NCBI GenBank assembly: GCA_002709955.1
Contig: PAQY01000002.1
Span: 356,448 to 420,447 of the forward strand
Direction: 5' to 3'
Length of the DNA: 64,000 bases
DNA from: Rhodospirillaceae bacterium
Lineage (GTDB): Bacteria > Pseudomonadota > Alphaproteobacteria > UBA8366 > Aestuariispiraceae
The position numbers and the translations under genes were made by a program. Shown piece by piece: positions 27,073 through 35,373 of this stretch. Every line of letters begins with the position of its first letter. Positions within the stretch are counted from its first letter, which is position 1. The notes under the pieces were generated by a model. That model saw only the letters and a program-made list of their open reading frames with translations. It searched no databases and was not told the origin of the DNA.

Positions 27073-27651
27073 ATGACCAAAGAGACAGAGACGGACGCGC
27101 CGGAATTCAGTGCCGTGATTGAGGTTGATGAAATCCCCTCCAAGGGCTTGCAAATGCAATTGAAGGCAGATGCGACACAGCGTCAGGCCCTGGCACAGCG
27201 TTTTGATATCATGGCGGTGGACAGCCTGTCTGCTGAGTGCCGCCTGACCTTGCTGGCAGGCGGGCCAATGGTGCAGATGAAGGGGACGATCCTGGCGGTG
27301 GTTCAACAAAGCTGTGTCGTCACGCAAGCGCCCCTGAGCCAATCCTTGCGGGTTCCCTTCAGCCTGGAATTCGCCCCCCCGTCGATGGTGGAGGAAAATA
27401 TTGAACTGACGCTGGAAGATGCTGATCCGCCCGATGTTATTTTGGAAGGTAAAATCGATGTGGGGGAGGCCGTTGCCCAGCAACTGGCATTGGCGATAGA
27501 CCCGTATCCCCGTCAGGAAGGGGTGGACCTGGATCAGGTACTGGATGCTTTACCCACGGGCCGTAAGGCGCTATTGGATCGCACAGAACGTAAAAATCCA
27601 TTCGCCGCGCTGGCTGGACTATCGAATTCTACCAGCAAGGATGACGAATAG
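27073..27651 (+). CDS. yceD: YceD/DUF177 family protein
   Basis: A 192-aa DUF177 protein, encoded almost everywhere just upstream of rpmF and linked to 23S rRNA/ribosome biogenesis. The central beta-rich core has SAECRLTLLAGGPMVQMKGT and VVQQSCVVTQAPLSQ, the latter corresponding to the conserved Cys-V-x-T block of the family. The C-terminal tail is acidic with KNPFAALAGL, typical of alphaproteobacterial members. It lies 2 bp after the bc1 chaperone and 86 bp before rpmF. Confidence 0.92.
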   Translation: MTKETETDAPEFSAVIEVDEIPSKGLQMQLKADATQRQALAQRFDIMAVDSLSAECRLTLLAGGPMVQMKGTILAVVQQSCVVTQAPLSQSLRVPFSLEFAPPSMVEENIELTLEDADPPDVILEGKIDVGEAVAQQLALAIDPYPRQEGVDLDQVLDALPTGRKALLDRTERKNPFAALAGLSNSTSKDDE

Positions 27652-27737
27652 ATGCAAACCGGGTTGCCGTAGCCTGACAAAAGGGCTATGTAGGCCGCCG
27701 TTTTGCAAGACACCTCAAGCTTACGAAGGTCAAACAA

Positions 27738-27923
27738 ATGGCAGTTCCAAAGAGCAAGATCACCAAATCCCGCCGTGGCATGCGTCGGTCGCACGATGCG
27801 CTGGGCAATCCGTCTTATCGTGAAGATCAGACCACTGGCGAAATGGTGCGTCCGCACCATGTTGACCTGAAGACCGGCATGTATCGCGGTCGCCAGGTTG
27901 TAGAGCCGAAAAGCGGATTCTAA
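27738..27923 (+). CDS. rpmF: 50S ribosomal protein L32
   Basis: A 61-aa ribosomal protein starting [20 protein letters not shown], the invariant L32 N-terminus. It lacks the zinc-binding cysteines found in some L32 forms (the C+ type), which fits alphaproteobacteria. ATG 27738 follows ACGAAGGTC. A GC-rich hairpin at 27987-28010 and a 313-bp spacer separate it from plsX, so plsX-fabH may also have its own promoter. Confidence 0.97.
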   Translation: MAVPKSKITKSRRGMRRSHDALGNPSYREDQTTGEMVRPHHVDLKTGMYRGRQVVEPKSGF

Positions 27924-28236
27924 CCTGACGGCATCCGGGATCCTGTATAAGGGTGTTGGATGACGAGGTGGTATCAGACTAAACAAAATCGGGCCCTTGC
28001 GGGCCCGATTGGTGTTGCCGGACATTGGGTTTGTTGAACATGGAATGTGTTTAACGCTGAATTTGTCGGTCACTATTGAATGTCGGGTAGTAAATTTATC
28101 TGGCAGGGGGTTGTCGGACACCCGGGGAGGTGTTCCGATGCAGGGTATAGAATAATATACTCGACTAGATGCTCCGCAGGCGCGGCGTGTTCATAGGTAC
28201 TAAGGTCGGGTTATCCGCGTTAAGGGGACACTGCCC
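27924..28236 (+). other. Intergenic spacer rpmF-plsX
   Basis: No gene is visible in these 313 bp. It holds the GC-rich hairpin at 27987-28010, a second imperfect stem around 28112-28136 (GGACACC/GGTGTTCC) and an AT-rich inverted stretch TATAGAATAATATA near 28145-28158 that could contain a promoter for plsX-fabH. Confidence 0.5.
27987..28010 (+). terminator. GC-rich hairpin after rpmF
   Basis: AATCGGGCCC / GGGCCCGATT, a perfect 10-bp stem with a 4-nt loop. No T-tract follows on the plus strand, so it may be a partial terminator, an RNA-stability element or a rho-associated end. Confidence 0.55.
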
Positions 28237-29307
28237 GTGGCGAAGCCTCTGGTGATCGCATTGGATGGAATGGGGGGCGATGGTGCCCCTGATATCGTGG
28301 TGCGCGGCGCCGCGCTGGCACGAGAGCGTCTGGGTGCGGCGCGGTTTCTGATTTTCGGCGATCAGGCCATTCTGACCCCGTTGGTTGAAAAAGAACCCCT
28401 GCTGAAAGACTATGCCGAAATTCGCCACACCGAACAGGTTGTGGCCAGCACGGATAAGCCCAGCTATGCGCTGCGGCATCTCAAAGACTCCAGCATGCGC
28501 AAGGCCATCGATGCCGTTCAGGCGGGGGAGGCTGATTGTTGTGTTTCTGCAGGCAATACCGGTGCCCTGATGGCGCTGGCGATGTTTGGACTGCGGACGC
28601 TCAAGGGCGTCAGCCGCCCTGCAATCTGCTCCTTCTTCCCGACCCAGAAGGGGGAGACCTGTATGCTGGATCTGGGCGCGAATGTGGAATGCAGCGCCCA
28701 GCATCTTGTGCAATTCGCAGTGATGGGGGAGGTCTTTGCCCGCACCGTCATGGGGATTTCCAAACCCAGCGTGGGTCTGTTGAATATCGGAACCGAAGAC
28801 CTGAAAGGCCGCGATGAAATCCGTCAGGCCGCCGCCCTGTTGCGCGCAAGCGCTCTGCCGATGCGATTTGCCGGGTTCGTTGAAGGCGATGATATTGCGG
28901 GCGGCACTGTGGATGTTGTCGTGACAGACGGATTTACCGGGAATGTCGCCCTGAAAACCGCTGAAGGCACGTCCCGCCTGATCAGCGCCTTCCTTCGGGA
29001 AGCATTTCAATCCAGCACCCTGGCTAAAATCGGTTATCTGATTGCCAAACGTGCGATGGGCAAGTTGCGCTATCGGGTCGATCCGCGTCGCTATAATGGT
29101 GCGGTCTTGCTTGGTCTGAATGGAATCGCGGTAAAAAGCCATGGTGGCACGGACGAGATTGGCTTTGCCAATGCGATTGGTGTGGCTGCGGATATGTGCG
29201 CGCATGGTTTCATCGACAAGATGAAGGCCGATTTCGAAACCCTTAATCAGGAAGGGGCGGAGGTTCCGGTGAATGTTGAAGTCGAAGCCGAAGTCAAAGC
29301 ATCGTGA
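28237..29307 (+). CDS. plsX: Phosphate acyltransferase PlsX
   Basis: PlsX (356 aa) makes acyl-phosphate from acyl-ACP, feeding PlsY in phospholipid synthesis. Seen: LVIALDGMGGDGAPD at the N-terminus, CVSAGNTGALMALAMF, MLDLGANVEC, GLLNIGTEDLKGRDE and VVTDGFTGNVALKTAEG. It starts at GTG 28237 with TAAGGGGA upstream. The stop overlaps the GTG start of fabH (GTGA, 4 bp), so the two are translationally coupled. Confidence 0.97.
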   Translation: MAKPLVIALDGMGGDGAPDIVVRGAALARERLGAARFLIFGDQAILTPLVEKEPLLKDYAEIRHTEQVVASTDKPSYALRHLKDSSMRKAIDAVQAGEADCCVSAGNTGALMALAMFGLRTLKGVSRPAICSFFPTQKGETCMLDLGANVECSAQHLVQFAVMGEVFARTVMGISKPSVGLLNIGTEDLKGRDEIRQAAALLRASALPMRFAGFVEGDDIAGGTVDVVVTDGFTGNVALKTAEGTSRLISAFLREAFQSSTLAKIGYLIAKRAMGKLRYRVDPRRYNGAVLLGLNGIAVKSHGGTDEIGFANAIGVAADMCAHGFIDKMKADFETLNQEGAEVPVNVEVEAEVKAS

Positions 29308-30278
29308 AGACTAGAAGCGTTATACGGGGTGTCGGGGCGTATCTGCCCAGCAAGGTCCTTTCCAACGATGATCTGTCCAAGACGGTCGATACGACGGATG
29401 AATGGATCAAACAGCGTACCGGGATTGCCCGGCGGCACATTGCAGCGCCCGGCGAGCTGACCTCTGATCTGGCCTGTGCGGCTGCACGGCGTGCGATGCA
29501 GAATGCTGGCATTTCCGCTGAAGATGTGGATCTGGTGATCCTGGCGACGACCACGCCCGATAATACCTTTCCGGCCACGGCAACCCGCGTTCAGGCAAAA
29601 CTGGGCATTCGATCCGGGGCCGCCTTTGATATCCAGGCCGTCTGCACCGGGTTCGTATATGCCCTGACCCAGGCGGATAACATGATCCGGTTGGGGCAGG
29701 CGACTTGTGCGCTGGTCATCGGGGCTGAAATCTACAGTCGAATTCTGGATTGGGAAGACCGGGGAACCTGTGTCCTGTTTGGCGATGGTGCCGGTGCTGT
29801 GGTGCTGCGGGCGGAAACCACGAATGGGGTGGAACGCGATCGCGGTATCATCTCCACAAAGCTTGGCGCAGACGGGCGATTTTATGACAGCCTGTATGTG
29901 GATGGTGGACCGGCCACAACTGGAACAGCGGGCTATGTCCGCATGCAGGGAAAAGAAGTTTTCAAACACGCCGTGGAACACATGTCCTCGCTGGTTCAGG
30001 GCCTGTTAAAGGCGGAAGGTTTGACCACCGACGATCTGGATTGGTTGGTTCCGCACCAGGCAAATATACGTATTATCAATAAGGTGGGGGAACGCCTTAA
30101 TGTTCCGGGCGAGAAGGTCGTTATCTCCCTAGAAGAACATGCAAATACCTCTGCTGCGACGATTCCCCTGGCAATGAATCAGGCCATGGAACGGCAGCTG
30201 TTCAAGCCTGGGGATCTGATTGGTTTGACCGCTATGGGGGGCGGATTCACCTTTGGGGCGGCGCTGCTGCGTTGGTAA
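29304..30278 (+). CDS. fabH: Beta-ketoacyl-ACP synthase III
   Basis: FabH (324 aa) condenses acetyl-CoA with malonyl-ACP to start fatty-acid chains. The catalytic triad is complete: Cys114 in FDIQAVCTGF, His in WLVPHQANIRI and Asn in EEHANTSAATIPLAM. It also has the N-terminal TGIARRHIA segment and the C-terminal GGGFTFGAALLRW. It starts at GTG 29304 within the plsX stop. ihfA follows after 106 bp, containing a possible TTGACG promoter element at 30314. Confidence 0.97.
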   Translation: MKTRSVIRGVGAYLPSKVLSNDDLSKTVDTTDEWIKQRTGIARRHIAAPGELTSDLACAAARRAMQNAGISAEDVDLVILATTTPDNTFPATATRVQAKLGIRSGAAFDIQAVCTGFVYALTQADNMIRLGQATCALVIGAEIYSRILDWEDRGTCVLFGDGAGAVVLRAETTNGVERDRGIISTKLGADGRFYDSLYVDGGPATTGTAGYVRMQGKEVFKHAVEHMSSLVQGLLKAEGLTTDDLDWLVPHQANIRIINKVGERLNVPGEKVVISLEEHANTSAATIPLAMNQAMERQLFKPGDLIGLTAMGGGFTFGAALLRW

Positions 30279-30384
30279 TGGTGTTTTCAAATTAGATTCT
30301 GTAACTTGGTTTGTTGACGCGATAATCAGACGGGGATACTCTGATCCATCGTAATCGTTTGAAAACCTTGGGGGAGTTTAGGCT

Positions 30385-30675
30385 ATGGCGGGAAAAACCG
30401 TTACCCGCGCGGAACTGGCCGAAGCGGTCTATCAGGAAGTTGGCCTGTCGCGAATCGAATCGGCTGCCCTGGTGGAAGCCATTTTGGGGGAGATGGCGGA
30501 TGCTCTGGTTACTGGAGAATCAGTAAAAATCTCCTCTTTCGGTAGCTTCTCCGTGCGTCAAAAGGGGGAGCGTATTGGGCGCAATCCCAAGACGGGAGAG
30601 GAAGTACCGATCCTGCCGCGCCGCGTTCTTGTGTTTCGGCCCAGCCATGTCCTTAAGGACAAAATCAATCAGTGA
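30385..30675 (+). CDS. ihfA: Integration host factor subunit alpha
   Basis: A 96-aa HU/IHF-family DNA-bending protein. The N-terminal [20 protein letters not shown] and the DNA-contact arm [20 protein letters not shown] (Arg-Asn-Pro-Lys-Thr) identify IHF alpha. It pairs with IHF beta (not in the window). It sits between fabH and a MerR-type regulator, the usual alphaproteobacterial order. GGGGGAG precedes ATG 30385. Confidence 0.97.
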   Translation: MAGKTVTRAELAEAVYQEVGLSRIESAALVEAILGEMADALVTGESVKISSFGSFSVRQKGERIGRNPKTGEEVPILPRRVLVFRPSHVLKDKINQ

Positions 30676-30764
30676 TCGATTGAATCCGGGTTGGATGTCC
30701 TCCCCATCCCCATTCGTCGCAAAGGGCCATTCGTTTTGCCTCACGGTCGGACTTGGCAATTAGT

Positions 30765-31220
30765 ATGAGTGATGTTTCAGACCTCAGCCGGGCGGAAAAG
30801 TCCGCAGATGCCTTCCGGACCATTACGGAAGTGGCTGATCTGTTGGATATTCAACAGCATGTCCTGAGATTCTGGGAAACAAAATTTACCCATATAAAAC
30901 CGATGAAGCGCGCGGGCGGGCGTCGCTATTATCGCCCTGAAGATGTGCGCCTGCTGCAAGTGATCCGCCGGTTGCTGCATGAAGAAGGCTATACCATCCG
31001 CGGCGTGCAGAAATTGCTGCGTGATAATGGCGTTAAGACGGTTCTGGATTGGGGCGACGAGGGGGCGACCGTACCCGCGCCGGAACCCGAAATTGCCTCA
31101 ACCCCCTCAAAAATCGATGTCGCGGCGCTGCACAGCCTGCGCGAGGAACTGGCCCAGGCCCGTGATTTACTGGCGGTTGATGATGCCGTTTCACCAAATC
31201 ATGCAAAAGACCGTGAATAG
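30765..31220 (+). CDS. MerR-family transcriptional regulator
   Basis: A 151-aa protein with an N-terminal MerR winged helix ([22 protein letters not shown], then [29 protein letters not shown]). A short C-terminal part has no cysteine metal site, so the effector is unknown. It lies downstream of ihfA in the conserved plsX-fabH-ihfA-merR cluster. ATG 30765 is preferred over TTG 30753. tRNA-Pro follows 50 bp after its stop. Confidence 0.9.
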   Translation: MSDVSDLSRAEKSADAFRTITEVADLLDIQQHVLRFWETKFTHIKPMKRAGGRRYYRPEDVRLLQVIRRLLHEEGYTIRGVQKLLRDNGVKTVLDWGDEGATVPAPEPEIASTPSKIDVAALHSLREELAQARDLLAVDDAVSPNHAKDRE

Positions 31221-31270
31221 GGAATTGCAAGGCAGGGCCACAGGTTCTATATGAACCCGTCTCACACTAA

Positions 31271-31347
31271 CGGGGCGTAGCGCAGTCTGGTAGCGCACTA
31301 TACTGGGGGTGTAGGGGTCGTAGGTTCAAATCCTGCCGTCCCGACCA
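31271..31347 (+). tRNA. tRNA-Pro (anticodon GGG)
   Basis: A full cloverleaf of 77 nt: acceptor CGGGGCG/CGTCCCG (one G-T pair), D arm GCGC/GCGC, anticodon stem CTATA/TGTAG with loop CTGGGGG (anticodon GGG), T arm GTAGG/CCTGC with TTCAAAT loop, and an encoded CCA end. It lies in the usual place after ihfA-merR. A strong terminator follows directly. Confidence 0.96.
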
Positions 31348-31355
31348 GTGAGACC

Positions 31356-31393
31356 AAGGGGTTAGCGGTGTTTTGCTGCTAACCCCTTTTTTT
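31356..31393 (+). terminator. Intrinsic terminator of tRNA-Pro
   Basis: An 11-bp stem AAGGGGTTAGC / GCTAACCCCTT with an 11-nt loop, followed by a run of T. Two TTGGGCGCA copies with 11-bp period follow at 31398 and 31409. Confidence 0.92.
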
Positions 31394-31533
31394 GTATTTG
31401 GGCGCAACTTGGGCGCATTCCATTCTTTAACCACTTCACAAGACATTCATCTGGCCGCCCTATTTTGGTCACAGGACTCCGTCACAACCTGCCGCGTTGA
31501 CCGGGAGGCACTGGCCGCCGCTTGGACGATACA

Positions 31534-31574
31534 CCGATCCCACAAACACTATTGCTCCGTGTCTGTGGGATCGG
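31534..31574. repeat. 16-bp inverted repeat in the tRNA-Pro - methyltransferase spacer
   Basis: Left arm CCGATCCCACAAACAC (31534-31549) and right arm GTGTCTGTGGGATCGG (31559-31574) match at 15 of 16 positions around a 9-nt loop. No T-tract follows on either strand. It lies about 80 bp before the next gene, in a 307-bp spacer (31348-31654) that has no convincing gene, so it may be an operator or an RNA element. Confidence 0.7.
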
Positions 31575-31654
31575 ACCAAGCCGAATGCGGTTTGTTCGGG
31601 TGACAAGCGCAGGCATGATCCGTCATGATGGTATCTCATTCTTGGAGATGCGAA

Positions 31655-32506
31655 ATGGCAGACACCCCCACCCACTGGACTCAATTTGACAGTCTGTACA
31701 ATCTATCAGACCCGCGCCCGTATTTCCGGGGCGTGGCGACGGGGGATTATCGTATGCCAGGGGTTCTGGCGGCAATCCTTGCGCGCTTGCTGCCCGTTCT
31801 GGCGGATCGCCGGGGGGCAGGGGATGTGCCGCGCCTGATTGATTTTGCCTGTGGCTATGGTGCTGTTGGGGCCTGTCTGCGCACCGGTTGGTCAATGGCT
31901 GATCTGTATCGGATTTATCAGGAAGATGCGCCTATGGCGGGGGATTCAGCAACCTTCATGGCGCATAGACGGACAGATATACCGGATCATTGGATCGATG
32001 GCGTCGATATTGCCGATGTCGCATTGGATTATGCCCAATCCATCGGGGCGCTGGACGGGGCCCATGCGTGCAATGTCCTGACCGACGAAATTCCCTCCGA
32101 TCTGCGCGATGCCGTGTTGCGGGCGGATATGGTCTATGAAAGCGGCGCAATCGGGGATCATATTGCCGGTGCGATGGATGCCCTGCTGACGCTCTGTGCG
32201 GGCAGGAACAAGCCGTGGCTGTTGCTATGTCCCAGACCCAGAGTATCGGTTGCGGCCATTGAACAGGCCCTGGCGCGCCATGATTATCGCCTGGAAAGTT
32301 TGGTGGAAAAGGTCCGCTATCGGCGCGCGTTCTCTGAGGCTGAAATGGTGGAGGAGGTCGCAGCAGGCCGTCGCCATGGCCTGTCTGAACAGGAATGCGC
32401 AATAGACGGCTATTTCAGGGTTGATATTCGGATTGGCGTGCCAAATGGGGACTCGTTGCACGGGGCAAGGGCGGCCCTGCAAGGGTTTCAGTCGGACCAG
32501 TATTAA
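31655..32506 (+). CDS. SAM-dependent methyltransferase-like protein
   Basis: A 283-aa protein with a Rossmann methyltransferase motif I, PRLIDFACGYGAVGACLR (about residues 57-74), a plausible acidic loop WIDGVDIADVALDYA, and an MVYESGAIGDHIAGAM strand-helix. It has a conserved-looking N-terminus, SLYNLSDPRPYFRGVATGDYRMP. The substrate is unknown and I do not recognise a named subfamily. GGAG lies 8 nt before ATG 31655. Its stop overlaps the stop of the convergent ggt gene by 4 bp. Confidence 0.72.
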   Translation: MADTPTHWTQFDSLYNLSDPRPYFRGVATGDYRMPGVLAAILARLLPVLADRRGAGDVPRLIDFACGYGAVGACLRTGWSMADLYRIYQEDAPMAGDSATFMAHRRTDIPDHWIDGVDIADVALDYAQSIGALDGAHACNVLTDEIPSDLRDAVLRADMVYESGAIGDHIAGAMDALLTLCAGRNKPWLLLCPRPRVSVAAIEQALARHDYRLESLVEKVRYRRAFSEAEMVEEVAAGRRHGLSEQECAIDGYFRVDIRIGVPNGDSLHGARAALQGFQSDQY

Positions 32507-34407
32507 TGCTTCGTGATCAATGTTTCAAAAACCTGATCCAGGTTTGGTGATAAATTGGCTTCTCCAACGGCCAGCCCTTCGCGTCTTGGGTCGACGCCGC
32601 TGATATACTGCCCACCGATGAATTCGACCCCGTGCAGGCCGCTTGCCATGGCGGGGCGTTGAATGTCATAGCCCCGTGCGGTCAGTGTGGCGGCGATGCC
32701 ATCCAGATTGGGGGCTTCCTCAATTTCCATCGCGCCATTTCGGTTCTGGAAATGGGGTGTTTCAATCGCGCGCTGTAAGCTCATATCCCAATCCAGCACC
32801 GCCATAACCGTCTTGGCGACATAGCCTATGATGCGACTGCCCCCAGGGGACCCCAGCGCCAGACGCGGCTGGCCATCAGGCCCAAAGACCAGTGTTGGGG
32901 CCATGGAACTGCGGGGGCGCTTGTTGGGTTCATACCGATTGGCAATCGGCAGGCCGCCTTTAACATCGCTCCAGGCGAAATCGGTCAATTGATTGTTCAA
33001 AAGAAAGCCCCCTACCATAACGCGGGACCCAAATCCCGTTTCGATGGAGCTTGTCATGGTCGCCACGCTTCCGGTCCGGTCCACCGCCACAAGATGCGAT
33101 GTCGAGGGTAATTCCGGGCTGTCATCCAGAATATCGGGTAGGAAGGCTTGATCATTGGTCGGATTGCCGGCCTCTCTGGGGACTTTGGGGGCGTGGCTGA
33201 AATCCATCGTCCGGGCGCGCCGCACCAGATAGGCAGGCGATAGCATTTCCTTCAGGGGCACGGAGACGAAATCAGTATCCGCCAGAAATCGGTCCCGATC
33301 CGCAAAGGCCAGGCGCATTGCCTCCCCAAATATCTGGATCCCATCGGTAGAATGTGGTTCTGCCTGTCGGATGTCGCGGTCGCTGTTTTCCATCAGACCC
33401 AGAATTTGCAGCACTGTCGAGCCACCGGACGATGGCGGTGCCATGCCACAGACCTGATAGACACGGTAGGTCAGACACAGATTGTCACGGCGCTTGGCCG
33501 AGTAATTGGCAAGATCAGTCAGGGACAAAGCCCCCGGATTGCGAGAGGCATTTTGAACAGCGGAAACAATCTCTTCCGCCAAGGGTCCGGTATAGAAAGC
33601 ATCGGCCCCGCCGGTCGCAATGGCCTGCAGAGACCGGGCCAGATCCGGATTGCGCAGGATCGTGCCAACGGGATGGGCGGCCCCGGTCGCCGTATCGTAA
33701 AAGTAAGACCCGGCCGGTTCCATGTCTTTCAGATACGGGGCATTTTGCAGCAGACCATTCAGGCGTGGGCTGATTGGAAACCCATTCTCCGCCAGTTGAA
33801 TTGTTGGGGTAAAGAGCGGGCCCCAGGGCAGTGTTCCATGATCCTGATGGGCCAGTTCCAGCATGCGCAGAAGGCCGGGAACCCCGACAGAGGCCCCACC
33901 GGTCACGGCTTCCATAAAGGGCCTGAACGCACCATCCTGTTGCATGACATAGTCACCGCTGCCCAATGCCGGGGCGGTTTCCCGTCCGTCATAGGATGTC
34001 AGTCCCCCCGTTTCAGCGTCCCAGACCAACAGAAAACCACCGCCCCCAATGCCGGAACTTTGTGGCTCCACCAGAGTCAGGGCGATCTGGGCGGCGATAA
34101 TTGCATCCACCGCAGACCCCCCATCATCCAGAATGGCCGCCCCGATCTGGGCGGCGACCGGATGGGCGGCAACCATCATATAGTCCTGCGCGGTCACAGC
34201 CTTGGTTTCAGAGCGGCTGATCAGGGCTTCTGGTGCGATCCCTTCAATGGCGGAGTTGGGGGAGGGGGCCTGGTTGGGCATATCGTCGCCCGGCACGCCC
34301 AACAGCGCCTGCAACGCCAATCCCCCCAGCATGGATCCGCCGCCAAGGACGATCAGACCGAACCCTGCGCGCAAAAGGGAGGAGAGGGTGCCCGACCGCG
34401 CCGTCAT
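32503..34407 (-). CDS. ggt: Gamma-glutamyltransferase
   Basis: A 634-aa Ntn-hydrolase that cleaves gamma-glutamyl bonds of glutathione and related peptides, exported and self-cleaved into two subunits. An N-terminal hydrophobic segment (AGFGLIVLGGGSMLGGLALQ) should be a signal or anchor. The self-cleavage/nucleophile threonine is Thr436 in LPSTSHLVAVD. Also seen: QSSGIGGGGFLLVWD, TYDGRE-type glutamate-binding SYDGRETAP, and the C-terminal SPGGSRI motif. It begins within the stop codon of a small upstream gene (4-bp overlap), so that gene and ggt are probably co-translated. Confidence 0.95.
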   Translation of the reverse strand: MTARSGTLSSLLRAGFGLIVLGGGSMLGGLALQALLGVPGDDMPNQAPSPNSAIEGIAPEALISRSETKAVTAQDYMMVAAHPVAAQIGAAILDDGGSAVDAIIAAQIALTLVEPQSSGIGGGGFLLVWDAETGGLTSYDGRETAPALGSGDYVMQQDGAFRPFMEAVTGGASVGVPGLLRMLELAHQDHGTLPWGPLFTPTIQLAENGFPISPRLNGLLQNAPYLKDMEPAGSYFYDTATGAAHPVGTILRNPDLARSLQAIATGGADAFYTGPLAEEIVSAVQNASRNPGALSLTDLANYSAKRRDNLCLTYRVYQVCGMAPPSSGGSTVLQILGLMENSDRDIRQAEPHSTDGIQIFGEAMRLAFADRDRFLADTDFVSVPLKEMLSPAYLVRRARTMDFSHAPKVPREAGNPTNDQAFLPDILDDSPELPSTSHLVAVDRTGSVATMTSSIETGFGSRVMVGGFLLNNQLTDFAWSDVKGGLPIANRYEPNKRPRSSMAPTLVFGPDGQPRLALGSPGGSRIIGYVAKTVMAVLDWDMSLQRAIETPHFQNRNGAMEIEEAPNLDGIAATLTARGYDIQRPAMASGLHGVEFIGGQYISGVDPRREGLAVGEANLSPNLDQVFETLITKH

Positions 34408-34712
34408 GAGGCGCTGCGGGTGTTTTCAAGTTCGATCTGCGCCCGGCCCAGATCGGTTAACTTACAGACCAGCCAGTCTGGTTTAAGGGGGTTATTGAAC
34501 CAGGGTTCTGCCCAGCCCTGTTCAATACAACTGCGCACGGTTCGGTCGCTGATGCGCTGCCCTTCTTCATCAAACAGCGGCAGTTTTCCACCCGGTTGGT
34601 CAACCCCCCGCAGAAGATAGGCCATTTGCACCCGTGATGGTCGTGCGCCCCCGCGAATGGTGGCGGGCTTTACCTCTTTCAACTGAATAACCTTTGCCTC
34701 CGCTTTTGGCAT
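34404..34712 (-). CDS. Hypothetical protein, 102 aa, upstream of ggt
   Basis: A small basic soluble protein. I see no known motif; the middle (EEGQRISDRTVRSCIEQGWAE, then LVCKLTDLGRAQIE) could form a winged-helix-like DNA-binding fold, similar to small PadR/MarR-like hypotheticals, but this is only a guess. ATG 34712 has AGGGGG 7 nt upstream. Its stop overlaps the ggt start (ATGA on the minus strand), so it belongs to the ggt transcript. Function unknown. Confidence 0.7.
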   Translation of the reverse strand: MPKAEAKVIQLKEVKPATIRGGARPSRVQMAYLLRGVDQPGGKLPLFDEEGQRISDRTVRSCIEQGWAEPWFNNPLKPDWLVCKLTDLGRAQIELENTRSAS

Positions 34713-34793
34713 GCAATCCCCCTGTGTTCTGGACCAATGGTAAGGGAATTAAGGCAAACTGGGCAAGCACGAAGGAAGAAACGCTCTTAGTAT

Positions 34794-34912
34794 CGTCATC
34801 CCGGACTTGATCCGGGATCCAGGGCGGGTGGCGCAGGTTTGGGCATGTGGCTCTGGCTTCTTTGAAGAGTTACCGCAGAGAGCGCGGAGGAGGCGCAGAG
34901 AGCGCTGAGGGG
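34794..34912. repeat. Composite intergenic repeat, copy 1 (119 bp)
   Basis: It starts with the palindrome ATCCCGGA-cttga-TCCGGGAT (34798-34818), continues through a GGCTCTGGCTTCTTTGAAGA block, and ends with a CGCAGAGAGCGC-type purine-rich periodic segment. The same 119-bp module recurs at 35077-35195 with the same length and block order. It lies in a 661-bp gene-free interval. Confidence 0.85.
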
Positions 34913-34954
34913 CTGGTGCGCTATGGCATTCCATTTCTGGCCTTAAGCACAATT

Positions 34955-35060
34955 CTCATCCTGAGGAGGCGCGGCAGCGCCGTCTCGAAGGATGCGCTGA
35001 AAGTGGGGTGCTTACAGACAGACCACCCTTCGAGACGCTGCGCTCCTCAGGGTGAGGATG
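34955..35060. repeat. Pair of inverted TTCGAGACG...CTCCTCAG repeats
   Basis: Two copies of a roughly 38-bp element, at 34955-34994 (minus orientation) and 35022-35060 (plus orientation), facing each other so the region could fold into a long stem. A third copy is at 55591-55630. From memory, this CTTCGAGACGC...CTCAGGGTGAGG element is a widespread intergenic repeat in alphaproteobacteria. Confidence 0.8.
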
Positions 35061-35076
35061 CTCTTGTCTACTACTT

Positions 35077-35195
35077 CGTCACCCCGGACTTGATCCGGGG
35101 TCCAGGGCGGCAGGCGCAGGTTTGGGCGTGTGGCTCTGGCTTCTTTGAAGAGGTACCGCAAAGGGCGCAGAGAAGGCGCAAAGGACGCTGAGGGG
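35077..35195. repeat. Composite intergenic repeat, copy 2 (119 bp)
   Basis: Palindrome ACCCCGGA-cttga-TCCGGGGT (35081-35101), then the same GGCTCTGGCTTCTTTGAAGA block and CGCAGAGAAGGCGC segment as copy 1. The palindrome arms differ from copy 1 by compensating changes (T to C on one side, A to G on the other), so base pairing has been kept. Confidence 0.85.
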
Positions 35196-35373
35196 ACCCT
35201 CTTTGCGTCCTCTGCGTTACTCAGCGGTCTCTGCGTTTTCCCTTTTTGAATTCCCCCGCACAGGATCAGCATGGATACGACGCTATCGTCACCTCGCCTG
35301 CGCGGGTGTGACGTGGATTTGTTGAAGAGGTACCGCGGAGAAGGCGCGAAGGGTGCGGGCAATGTCTGTTTAA
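35196..35373. repeat. Degenerate repeat tail before the DUF815 gene
   Basis: An inverted, partial version of the periodic segment (CTTTGCGTCCTCTGCGTTACTC, CTCTGCGTTTTCCC; 35202-35240), a CGCCTGCGCGGGTGTGACG palindrome-like piece near 35294-35314, and another GAAGAGGTACCGCGGAGAAGGC fragment at 35324-35345. No gene seen. Confidence 0.65.

Noticed and set aside
30314-30340. Strong promoter upstream of ihfA (TTGACG ... GATACT)
   Set aside because: The spacer is 15 bp and the -10 match is poor, so I left it out of the feature list.
31373-31603. 76-codon frame after tRNA-Pro
   Set aside because: It begins inside the tRNA terminator, has no ribosome-binding site and spans the 16-bp inverted repeat.
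33352-34620. Long plus-strand open frame (422 codons) antisense to ggt
   Set aside because: ggt is unmistakable on the other strand with its catalytic threonine. The plus-strand product is low-quality, Gly/Arg-rich and matches nothing.
34794-35373. CRISPR array
   Set aside because: Repeat units are only two, 119 bp long, palindromic and lack regular spacers; no cas genes in the window.
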